A stretch of DNA of 18,155 nt from Discostella pseudostelligera. Its lineage: Eukaryota > Bacillariophyta > Thalassiosirophyceae > Thalassiosirales > Thalassiosiraceae. The stretch is from positions 1 to 18,155 of the forward strand of contig JALLBK010000733.1 of NCBI GenBank assembly GCA_036940085.1. Reading direction: 5' to 3'. The notes under the pieces are model-generated. The model was not told the origin of the DNA and searched no databases. It worked only from the letters and a program-made list of their open reading frames with translations. This document shows positions 9,594 to 18,155 of the stretch, piece by piece. How positions within the stretch are numbered: position 1 is the first letter of the stretch; each line of letters opens with the position of its first letter. The position numbers were made by a program, and so were the translations under genes.

Positions 9594-12500
9594 ATGGCTC
9601 CTAAGACGCCCACTGCAGGGAACAGCAGCAGCAGTGGTCATACTCGAACGGGAACAGTCGACTTGGTAAGTTCAATAAAGATACTGTCGTCTGTCGTCTC
9701 ATTGCACATCATAGTATTGCTCACACATGAAGATTCGACAACGATGCTGTATCTCATGTTGTCGTCCGGCATACTCATCATGCATTCCACTGCAATATCT
9801 AATGAACCTTCCTTTTGCCAATAAAATCAAAATAAATGCGCACACACTACTACTTGCAGGTGACAGGAAAGACCAAGGTGGAATACTTCTTCGACCCAAC
9901 TCTCGCCCTCCCCCCGGATCATTCGGGCGACAACTTCGAAACACCTGCCAAATCTTCTACCATTCCACGCAGCACACCCGCCGCCACCAGCTCCATTCTA
10001 CGTCTACGAAGCATTGGGAGTGATGAAATTGATGATTCGGTACTCTTTGCATCTCGTCATCTCTTCATGCCATGCACCATTGTCAAAGATATTGAAAGCA
10101 CCACCGATGACGATGACGATAACAACAAATACGGTACCAATCTCGCCTTGGTCAAAACCTCCGATGGACAACTCCACAAAATTCGTAATCGACATTTACT
10201 CATTCCACTAACCTCACCCGAAGATTACATTGGTGTACCCGACGTACTGCATTTGCCCAATGTTACCGAGGCGAGTTTGCTCCATGCCTTACGTATACGC
10301 TACAATCGCGATGAGATCTACACGTCTGCTGGACCGATATTGATTTCGGTAAATCCTTATAAAACCATCACGTTGAAACCAGGTGGAGAGGATTTGTATT
10401 CGGAGGAACGGATGATGCTCTATCGGAATTCTAGTTTGGATTGCTTATCCTCCATGTCATCATCGGTGGCTGCATTTGGGTCGACTACAGCCACATCCAA
10501 CAGTTTGCCATGTCACTTGTTCCAAGTAGCCGATCGGGCCTACAACTCCCTCTTGGCATCGGTCATCACTAACGAATTGGAACCACACATGATCGAGGAG
10601 GATCCACTCCTCATGATGGAAAAAGATCATGAACAGAAACGGAAGGCTCACATTGTACGGAATCAGAGTATCATTATAAGTGGGGAGAGTGGTGCGGGAA
10701 AGACGGAGGCGACGAAGAAAATAATGCAGTATTTGGCACGTGTTACCAAGGACAAGGCGTCGTCGTCGACTTCGGTTGGTGTTGGCGGAGACAAATCCTC
10801 CAAAGGCGGTGCAACATCAACTACTACGAATGCTGGCAATGGGAGCAGCAAGATAGTGTCCTCATCATTAGAAGATCGTGTCCTATCCTCCAATCCCCTC
10901 CTCGAAAGCTTTGGGAATGCCCGAACCTTGAAAAATGACAACTCCTCTCGCTTTGGTAAATTCATCAAAATTTCCTTCAACACCAATACCGGATCCATCG
11001 TGGGCGCATCCATCTCCAACTACCTCCTCGAGAAGACACGCATTACGACACAGATTGAGGGAGAACGGAATTATCACATTTTTTATCAGGTATTTTCCGG
11101 TGCCGAGGATGCCATGCTTACGAAGTTCCAATTGGGGCATGGCATTGCGGGATTTCGTTACCTTGGTAATCGAGCTACATTGAAAAGTCGTCGGGATGCG
11201 AGTGCGTTCGAGGAGACAATGGCATGTCTGGATCAGATTGGCCTTACTGAAAATGAGAAGAGTGGTGTGTTGGGTATCATTGCTGCCGTGCTTCATATTG
11301 GCAACATTGAGTTTGAGGTGGTGAAGAATGAAGATGGTCATTCTGGCGGAGACAAGGCTCAAATGACCGAGTCCGGCGCCGAGAGTCTAAAGGTTGCATG
11401 CTCATTGCTGGATTTGGATGAAGCGAATGTCTCGGAGGCTATGCTGACCAAGTTGTTGAATGTGGGTGGAAAGACGATTCACAAGCCCCAAGATGTTGGT
11501 CAGGCGTCGGATAAACGGGATGCCTTTGCCAAGCTGGTGTATTCCAGTTTGTTTGTCTGGTTGGTGAATAGGATCAATGCCACACTTGCGTCGGAGGATG
11601 CTCTCCTTGCATCAACTGCAGATGCTGCTGCTGCTGCTGCCGAAGAAATGTTCTCCCCCGTGCGCAGTCCATACAAACCTCCCGTTCCTACCGGCTTTAT
11701 TGGCGTGCTTGATATCTATGGCTTTGAGAACTTTGATAACAACGGCTTTGAGCAGCTGCTTATCAATTATGCCAATGAGAAACTCCAGAGGCATTTCAAT
11801 AGGCACGTTTTTGAAGTCGAACAGAGTTTGTATACCTCGGAAGGAGTGGACTGGACGTACATTACATTCAACGACAACCGACCTTGTCTTGAGTTGATTG
11901 AAGGCGGGGGCGGCAATGTAGGCATCTTAAGCACACTGGACGATTGTGGTGGGATGGGGACCGCAGCCGAACGGGATATTAACTTCCTTGCCCAGCTACA
12001 CCAGAAATTTGGTGTCGTGAAGGGATCAGCGACAAGCATGGACAGCCATTCGACATCCAAGAAGAAAAAGAAGAAGAATTCGAAGAGTCCTGTCAAGGAT
12101 CTATTGCAACATCCGAACTTTATCACACCTAAATTTGGCCAAGATCGGGATTTCATCGTGGTTCACTTTGCTGGTGAAGTCCGATACTCGGTACCTGGTT
12201 TTGTGGAGAAGAATGTTGAGACTTTGAGCAATGAGCTTAAAGACTTGGGATCTACGTCATCGAATCCATTCACCCATGGAATATTTGAAGTGTCTGGACC
12301 TTCTCCATCTGCCGATACTACTGCCGCGGCGACACCGGCACGTCGCTCTGCCATCCGCGGAGTGAGTGTCGCATCTCAGTTTCGAACGTCATTGCAAATG
12401 TTGGTGATGGACTTGGAATGTACTCAGCCGCATTATGTCCGTTGCATCAAACCCAATACATCAAAAGCGTATAGTGTATTTGACTCTGGGGAGGTCCTAC

Positions 12501-15500
12501 GGCAGTTGCGTTATTCTGGAATGATGGAGACGATCAGGATTCGTCGAGAGGGGTACTCTCTTCGCGAAGAGCACGAAAGCTTCTACAGACGGTTCCACCT
12601 CCTCCTTTCCACCGAAGAAGCGAATAAGGGTGAGGGCATCAGACATTTGGTAAAAATCTTGTCAAAGAGGCTAAGCTTGACGGATGCCGAGTGGCAAATT
12701 GGCCACACCAAAATCTTTGTCAAGAGGGATCTGGCGAGCAAGCTGGAGGTGTTGGCTCATCTGCGAGTTCGTGCCGCTTCTCGAGTTGTTAGGAAGTTCG
12801 GTCGTAAGGTCGCCCACGAGCGAGCCGGCAGATTGCTTACCGCCTGGGGGAGGTTCAGGATGTTTCTGATTCGTCAACATCGCAAGAACGCTGCTTCGAT
12901 GAAAATATCTTCCACCTTCCGCATGCACAAAACAAAGACAATCTACCAAAACACTCTGCAGCACGTCGTTCGACTTCAGTGTTTCTCTCGCAGGGTAGCC
13001 GCTTGCGAACGTGTGCGGTTGTTACGTGACCCATATTTGGATATGTCATTCAAGGATTTAGACGACCTTCTTAAGGCCGAACTCATCCGTCTGGAAAAGG
13101 CAGTCAGTGCAAAAGACTTCAAGGCCGCTGCTGATATCGAAAAGCAACTGTAAGTTATTTATTGTTCTATTTTTGAAATTAATTTTTGAGCGACGCTCAC
13201 ATCTTTGAGCACTCTCCTTTTGGTCGACCCTCAGGGCTCCCCTCAAAGAAGCAATGGAATCAAAGCGGCCACTTACACGTTCGGTTTTGGAATCAAGGAT
13301 TTCAGAGGTGCAATCTTTACTTGATGATGCAGTCGCTAGAAAAGCCTTTACAGAGTGTGCTCCACTGCAAGACAAACTGGAAGCCCTCATTCGGAAACGG
13401 AAAGATTTGCCCACCATCAACGAGCTGAAAGAAGCCGTCCGACTAGCTGAAGAAGGGGTTGCCAATGCAGCGGCACGGCGGGACTTTGCAGGGGCCGCCA
13501 CAGCTCAGGCCACCCTTGACGAGGCTAACGAGAGATTGAATGACGCTTTGCAGTGCGAAGGAGATATTGACGATGCTGGTGGTGACAGGTTCCAATCACG
13601 GGCAGACTTGGAGATCGCCATCTCGGAGGTATCAAAGAATATCGATAATGCGATTGCGAAGAAGGATTTCAATACTGCCAACAAATATCAAGCAGAGCTT
13701 GAAGTGCTCGAAGGCCTTAGTGCTACTCTGCCATCAGTGGACGAAATCGAACAAGAGCTCGGTGCACTAAAGGCGAAGATGGACGAAGCAATTAAAGGAA
13801 AGAACTTTACGCAAGCAGACTCACTTCAGAACGACATCGAAAAGTTGGAGACGAAATTAGAAGCTGAAAAATCAAAGATGCCTTCAAAACTAAGCGAACC
13901 AGAGCAGAAAGGAAGTTCGCCTCAATTTACCAACGAGAAGGGAGAGAAAGTTACCTTCAAAAGTCGGCATGAGCTCGAAAATGATATCGTTCGTTTCAAG
14001 GCACTAGTTCAAAATGCCGCAAATACGAAGAAGTTCAAAGAGGCATCCGAAAACCAGCGTTACCTCGACGAGTTGGAAAAGCTGAAACCCTTCCTCCCAA
14101 CTGCGACGGAGCTTCAGAGCGACTTAACAAAAACAAAGGCCGAGATGGAAACAGCGATCCAAAACAAAAGCTTTGATAAAGCCGAGGAACTTCATAAGGC
14201 GGTGGAAGCGCTCGAAAAGAAGCTTGAACTTGAGAATAAAAGCACGGCCCTAAATACAGCTGCGCATTCAAATTTAATTCACACAGCACCTACGGTTGTG
14301 AAAACTCCATTCAAAAAGCCATTGCATGACAGCACAAATAATACTGCACCTACTGCCCCTCCTAGCGTAGCCAAAGTTTCGAAGAGTGTCGCAAAATCAT
14401 CTAACAGCAGTAAGCCAGTGTCCAGGCTGCGGCCCAAGAAGCCCGTCATCTCGCAAACTGATAGTAGCGTCCTAGAAATTGCACAACTTATGGCCGCAAA
14501 GCATTGCGACGCCGCAATCATTACTAACCAAGGTGGAGGACTGGCAGGTATCATCACAGATACTGATGTCACTCGTCGTTTGGTTGCGAAGAAGCTCCCT
14601 GCGGCGACGACTTGCATCATAGATGTCATGACAGCCAATCCATCTTGTGTATCGATGTCAGATCCAGCCACCGACGCCTTGGTGACTATGGTCGAGAATC
14701 ATTTCCGTCACCTTCCCGTTACCGACGACAGTGGCGCAGTGGTCGGAGTGTTGGACATTGCAAAATGCTTGAATGATGCAATCACTCAACTCGAGCGCAG
14801 CAGCAAGAAAAGCGCCAATGCGGCGGAAGAAGCCTTGAACGCAAGTCTCGGTGGAGCCGGCGGCGCTCAGGCTGCAGCATTGCGTCAGTTGCTGGGCCCG
14901 CTCCTCTCTCAAGCCTTGAGTGGTCAGACCTCTCCCACGCTTCGTACCGTTTTGGCCGGGAAACCATCCACCATCGTGTCACCATCGACGTCAATCCAGG
15001 ACACCGGCAACAAGATGGCAGAAGCTCGTAAGGCCGCATTGGTGGTGGAGAATGGGCAGTTGGTTGGTATATTTGGATTCAAAGACATGATGACGCGGGC
15101 AGTTGCCAAAGAGTTGCCCTTGGATTACACTGCAGTGTCTACAGTAATGACTCCTAACCCCGAGTCAGTGTCACCAGATACGACCGTGCTGGAGGCCTTG
15201 CAAATCATGCACGAGAACAAGTTCTTGACACTTCCTGTATGCGAGTCAAATGGAAGTGTGATCGGAGTTGTCGACGTGATGGACTGCGTGTATGCTTCAG
15301 GAGGTGCCGATGGATGGAGATCAATCTTTAACACGGCGATGGACTGCGATGATTTCACCGATACCGCATCAGTGCAAAGAAGTCAACATGTTGTGGACCA
15401 AGATGACTTTTCATTCGACGGAAATCGGATGCGCTCCGCTTTGATGGCTACATCTCATCCAAACAACATTCCTCTTCAGGTTCATTTAGGCGCAGGATTG

Positions 15501-15905
15501 TCTGGGGATCAAGAATCCACTGGCGAGAGCTGGACACAGAACAACGCTGCTAATATCGTGGTTTACAAAGTTGTGGATGATGCCGGACACACTTATGTTG
15601 TTCGCGCTGGAAGGACAATCGATTCTGTAACCAAAGCTTTGGAAGGTAAAGTGTCCAACTTTGATCCTTCTACGACTGTGTTCAAATATTTTGACGACGA
15701 GGGCGACGAAATTCTCATCAAAAGTGATGAATGTGTGGACGAAGCTGTCAGCTCGTCAATTCTAGCCGGCAACAAGAATGTTAAACTGTCCATGAAATCA
15801 GTGCGCAGCTCTTCGAAGAATAACTCGTTGCTGCTTGTAGGTGGTGTGGGTTTGGCAGCAGCCGTAGCGTTCACTGCCATGGTCCTCTTGAAGCCGAAGA
15901 AATAG
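9594..15905 (+). CDS. Class XXIX-like myosin with UVR-like repeats, four CBS domains, PB1 and C-terminal membrane anchor
   Basis: CDS join(9594..9665, 9860..13149, 13235..15905), 2010 residues; introns of 194 and 85 nt. Motor (about 110-985): P-loop GESGAGKT 299-306, switch I NDNSSRFGK from 383, switch II DIYGFE 642-647, SH1/converter LRQLRYSGMMETIRIRREGY. Inserts occur in loop 1, an Ala run at 613-618 and six lysines at 758-763. Degenerate IQ-like motifs follow to about 1085, the best being VVRLQCFSRRVAACERVR. Residues 1087-1456 hold seven UVR-like helical hairpins. Then come CBS pairs (about 1530-1650 and 1690-1815), PB1 (about 1893-1978, acidic OPCA motif KYFDDEGDEILIKSDE) and a terminal segment LLLVGGVGLAAAVAFTAMVLL (1986-2006) ending KPKK. 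This order agrees with class XXIX stramenopile myosins as I recall their description. CBS pairs commonly bind adenosine nucleotides and PB1 mediates heterotypic pairing. The tail anchor implies a motor inserted in a membrane; cargo is unknown. Confidence 0.93.
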
Positions 15906-15999
15906 TAAACAAATTAAATTGAGTAAGGTATCATTTATCATTACAACACATGTGATGATAGGAATTCTCTTCCGACTGTATGATACCACCCCAGAGCCT
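15906..15999. other. Convergent spacer after the myosin gene
   Basis: About 94 bases between the myosin stop and the decayed 3' end of the left kinase copy. It is AT-rich and likely 3' UTR. The broken kinase frame reads on through it on the minus strand to 15798, into the antisense of the myosin 3' end, because the normal stop is lost. Confidence 0.4.
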
Positions 16000-16537
16000 T
16001 GGCAAAATCTTCTCAAGTAACGATCGGCGAGATCATCCGCCTCTTGGAACGTGGAGACAATTTCAATACGGCGAAACTGCTCTCCACCAGAGCATTGCAC
16101 GGACTGTTGGTTTTTCGGTTTTGGGATTGGTGCCGGTGGGCGGAAATTCTGAGCCATTGTCGACACAACTCTAGCCGCCTCATTGGGAAGGATGGTTTCA
16201 TGACTGATCCGCGACTGGCAGCGTCGGATGCACTCATCCTTGTTGTGGTTGAATATGACGCATCACAATGCACTCCCTTTTCATTCGCGATCTTAATCCA
16301 ATTCTTCCTCTACTTAACATCGAAATTGCATCTATCGATCACAGCGATCTTCCCGTCAGCCAGAACCTTGCGCGTGAGATCCTCACATTCATAACGATTG
16401 CCAAGAACATCCTGTGAGATTCGAACAAACATTCCAGAGGATGCCAACCTCGACGCAAAATGGCTCTTCCCGGAGCCTGGGATTCCGACAAGGATCAGTA
16501 CGAATGATTGCTTGGCGCTGCTATTGCCGTCTGCCAT
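16000..16537 (-). pseudogene. Left copy of a tandem P-loop kinase pair, decayed
   Basis: Starts at ATG 16537-16535 with MADGNSSAKQSF and a Walker A motif GIPGSGKS, followed by the family words SQDVLGNR and VIDRCNFD. It then meets TAG at 16312-16310 where the right copy has CAG (DLAQRETW in the right copy, DVK-stop-RKNW here). Homology continues past the stop as RKNWIKIANEKGVHCD, then breaks again near 16255-16265, where a frame change is needed to recover IFNHNKDECIRRCQ and HETILPNEAARVVSTMA. The C-terminal end RRIEIVSTFQEADDLADRYLRR aligns with the right copy, but the expected stop is absent. Two independent lesions argue for a pseudogene; sequencing errors or an unrecognised intron (GTTAAG at the stop) are less likely alternatives. 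Confidence 0.75.
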
Positions 16538-16856
16538 GATGTTTCCTCAACGCTGAATGAAGGGAAAGAGATGCGGATGGAAAATGAGCAGAACGCAAGG
16601 AGAAGGTGAACGTCATGAAAAATCCAACAGGGAAGTGCGGGAAATCATAGAGGAAACATGAATTCAATCATCATCACGATAGTTATTCCTACCGCCTGAT
16701 CATGAAAAATGCTTCACTTACGCATTGTGAATGTTGGGCAGGACCTAAGATGTCACCGCTGATGACACCGACTGCTTAACGAGCCTGAGCACCTCATGCA
16801 TGATGCGGCAAAAATGATGACCTGTGAAGTAGGTCATTTAAGACCAACCTCCAACC
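16538..16856. other. Spacer between the two kinase copies
   Basis: 319 bases containing the 5' flank of the left copy and the 3' flank of the right copy, both read on the minus strand. No ORF, repeat or RNA gene was recognised. Similarity of the copies appears to stop at the gene ends. Confidence 0.35.
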
Positions 16857-17402
16857 TCAGTATTGTCGTCTCAAGTAAACATCGGCAAGTGCATCGGCTT
16901 GCTGGAAAGAGGAGACGAATTCAAGACGCCGGAAACGTTCTCCATTAGAGCATTGCACATACCCGCAACGCGACATATCTCGTAGGGGAATGGGAGGTCG
17001 GAAGAGCCTCGCCATTTTCGACACCACCATCCCCGCCTCGTTGGGGCGTATAGTTTCATGACCCCTCCGCATCTGGCACCGCCGAATACAGTCGTCTTTG
17101 TGATGCATGAATACAATACACTCACACTGCACTCTATTCTCCGATGCAATTTTCATCCATGTTTCTCTCTGAGCTAGATCAAAGTTGCATCGATCGATGA
17201 CGGCGATCTTCCCATCCGCCAGAACTTTGCGTGCGAGATCTTCACAGGCACGGCGGTTACCGAGTTTATCTTGATTGATGCGTACGAATTTCCAATTCCT
17301 CTCCAAATTCGAAGCGAATGTACTCTTTCCCGACCCTGGAATTCCGACGAGTAGCAATATGAATGGTCGCCTGACGCTGGCATAGTCGTAACTCTCCGCC
17401 AT
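16857..17402 (-). CDS. P-loop kinase of the PNKP/bHLH140 (AAA_33) type
   Basis: 181 residues from ATG 17402-17400 to TGA at 16859-16857, single exon. The open frame extends upstream to a TTG, but the ATG is chosen because it is the first in frame and matches the start of the left copy (MAD/MAE). Walker A is GIPGSGKST near residue 20, followed by VRINQDKLGNRRACEDLA, the strand IAVIDRCNFD with QRETW after it, and the arginine-bearing lid CQMRRGHETIRPNEAG. This pattern is that of the polynucleotide-kinase-like domain fused in plants to bHLH140/aprataxin, with RTGHEG and GF-RI equivalents present. The likely activity is phosphoryl transfer from ATP to a nucleic-acid 5' end or small molecule; the substrate is not evident. 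No HIT or phosphatase domain is attached. It is the intact member of a tandem pair. Confidence 0.8.
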   Translation of the reverse strand: MAESYDYASVRRPFILLLVGIPGSGKSTFASNLERNWKFVRINQDKLGNRRACEDLARKVLADGKIAVIDRCNFDLAQRETWMKIASENRVQCECIVFMHHKDDCIRRCQMRRGHETIRPNEAGMVVSKMARLFRPPIPLRDMSRCGYVQCSNGERFRRLEFVSSFQQADALADVYLRRQY

Positions 17403-17802
17403 GTTAGTACTCGAGACGCGATCGACAATGGATGGCGGCGTGGTCAATGAGAGATGCCGATGTTGATGGACGATGATGGTGGTGGTTGTAGTAGGTACGA
17501 TAGAACTCCTTCCTCTAGTAGTAAAGTCTTAGCCTGTGGTATGGTATCTATTATCCACATGTACATCATGGTGGTGGTGGAGTTTGGAGGTGGCGGCTGC
17601 CGGCGGCGGCGTGGGTGGTGGCGGCGGCGTGGCGGGAAGACACGTGCACCGTTATTTGGCGATACCAATACTTACTCCTATGAAGTAAAACCGTTCAGAA
17701 GTTCACTAAATTTAATAATGGCGGGAGACTGTTGACTCGACTAGAAAATCTTCCACGTGGCAGTAAGTAGGGCTGCCACGTGGCAATGAGCTGCCTCTCA
17801 GC
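17403..17802. promoter_or_regulatory. Upstream region of the kinase gene with three CACGTG boxes
   Basis: 400 bases without a gene. A G-rich, GGCGGC/GGTGGT-type stretch occupies about 17560-17640. CACGTG hexamers occur at 17641-17646, 17754-17759 and 17777-17782; the last sits in a 12-bp palindrome TGCCACGTGGCA (17774-17785), and the middle one shares CCACGTGGCA with it, 23 bases apart. CACGTG is the core bound by many bHLH and bZIP factors. The target gene may be the kinase (minus) or something on the plus strand. Confidence 0.45.
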
Positions 17803-18060
17803 ATGAAGTTCTGCAAATTCCAGCTCAGCTCTGCCTCTCTTGTTATTGGTGGCGAGTTGTCCAACAGTTACGATAATGAATACTATCAAGCACCCTGGTC
17901 CTCGTCATCTGTATGCTTACGAAGACAACAACATCGTCATCATTTTACACTGTTATCGCTCGCTTCAATTCATCATTTGAACCAGGAAACATTCAAACAC
18001 AAATTGCCTCTGGGAATCCCCAGCTCGCATCTGTACGAGCCTTACATCAGCTTGATCACA

Positions 18061-18155
18061 TTAAAATTCAACCTGCCCAAGATTAAGTGCGTCTTCATGC
18101 AGAATTGCTCCAAATATGCCACCGGCGATAATAACGAGTGGAGCACTAACGCCAT
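18061..18155 (-). CDS. Possible 3' end of an unidentified small protein (partial)
   Basis: On the minus strand a frame enters from the right edge and ends at TAA 18063-18061. It encodes 30 residues with a hydrophobic segment, SAPLVIIAGGIFGAIL, followed by the polar tail HEDALNLGQVEF. This looks like the end of a small single-pass membrane protein, such as a minor respiratory-complex subunit, but I do not recognise the family. A competing plus-strand frame, ATG 17803 to the edge (117 codons), overlaps it with poor, His/Ser-rich composition and no domain. Only one of the two can readily be real, and 95 bases are too few to decide. Confidence 0.28.
   Translation of the reverse strand, partial: GVSAPLVIIAGGIFGAILHEDALNLGQVEF

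Noticed and set aside
10883..11362. 159-codon minus-strand ORF inside the myosin motor
   Set aside because: Antisense of the motor domain with its conserved motifs; no independent support.
17913..18086. 57-residue plus-strand ORF starting MLTKTTTSSSFYTV
   Set aside because: Short, in a region open in several frames, with no family resemblance.
17803..18155. Plus-strand ORF from ATG 17803 open to the right edge
   Set aside because: 117 codons with no recognisable domain and His/Ser-rich composition; overlaps a better-looking minus-strand 3' end. Kept only as an alternative; sequence beyond the window would decide it.
1..18155. tRNA, rRNA or transposon-encoded protein genes
   Set aside because: None of the usual tRNA arms, rRNA cores, transposase or reverse-transcriptase motifs was seen on either strand by eye.

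Overview
The window looks like nuclear DNA of a diatom, probably a centric one, although the species cannot be fixed from sequence alone. The signs are short GTGAGT/GTAAGT...AG introns of about 50-200 nt, compact gene spacing, a diatom-style FWHIPKSGGTT sulfotransferase, and a myosin whose tail (IQ-like motifs, helical repeats, CBS pairs, PB1, C-terminal membrane anchor) matches the published description of stramenopile class XXIX myosins. All exon joins below were worked out by hand from splice motifs and reading phase.

Layout, left to right. (1) 2-142: 3' end of a MORN-repeat protein gene. (2) About 315-1290: a degenerate array of a GATTGTTGCATCA-like core set in CGA/GAT-rich spacers; the long minus-strand ORFs over it are repeat artefacts. 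(3) 1643-3146 (+): a four-exon sulfotransferase with an N-terminal membrane anchor. (4) 3270-5385 (-): a GNAT acetyltransferase resembling NAT16/histidine acetyltransferases, broken by an identical 433-bp tandem duplication. (5) 5386-6053: a divergent intergenic region with a long foldback hairpin, a uORF and a perfect X-box-like palindrome. (6) 6054-9226 (+): a five-exon exocyst subunit, EXO84/EXOC8-like, whose PH domain lies N-terminal to the core helix motif. (7) 9594-15905 (+): a three-exon, 2010-residue CBS/PB1 myosin with a tail anchor. (8) 16000-17402 (-): a tandem pair of small P-loop kinases of the PNKP/bHLH140 type; the left copy is a pseudogene and the right copy is intact. (9) 17403-18155: G-rich sequence, three CACGTG boxes and a probable 3' gene end on the minus strand at the edge.

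The two largest genes fit one theme: a vesicle-tethering exocyst subunit lies 367 bp upstream, on the same strand, of a motor predicted to sit in a membrane through its C-terminus. This is suggestive of actin-based delivery and tethering of vesicles, but shared regulation is inference only. The most interesting item is the myosin tail: seven UVR-like helical hairpins, organised as alternating subtypes, joined to a complete CBS-CBS/CBS-CBS/PB1/TM module.
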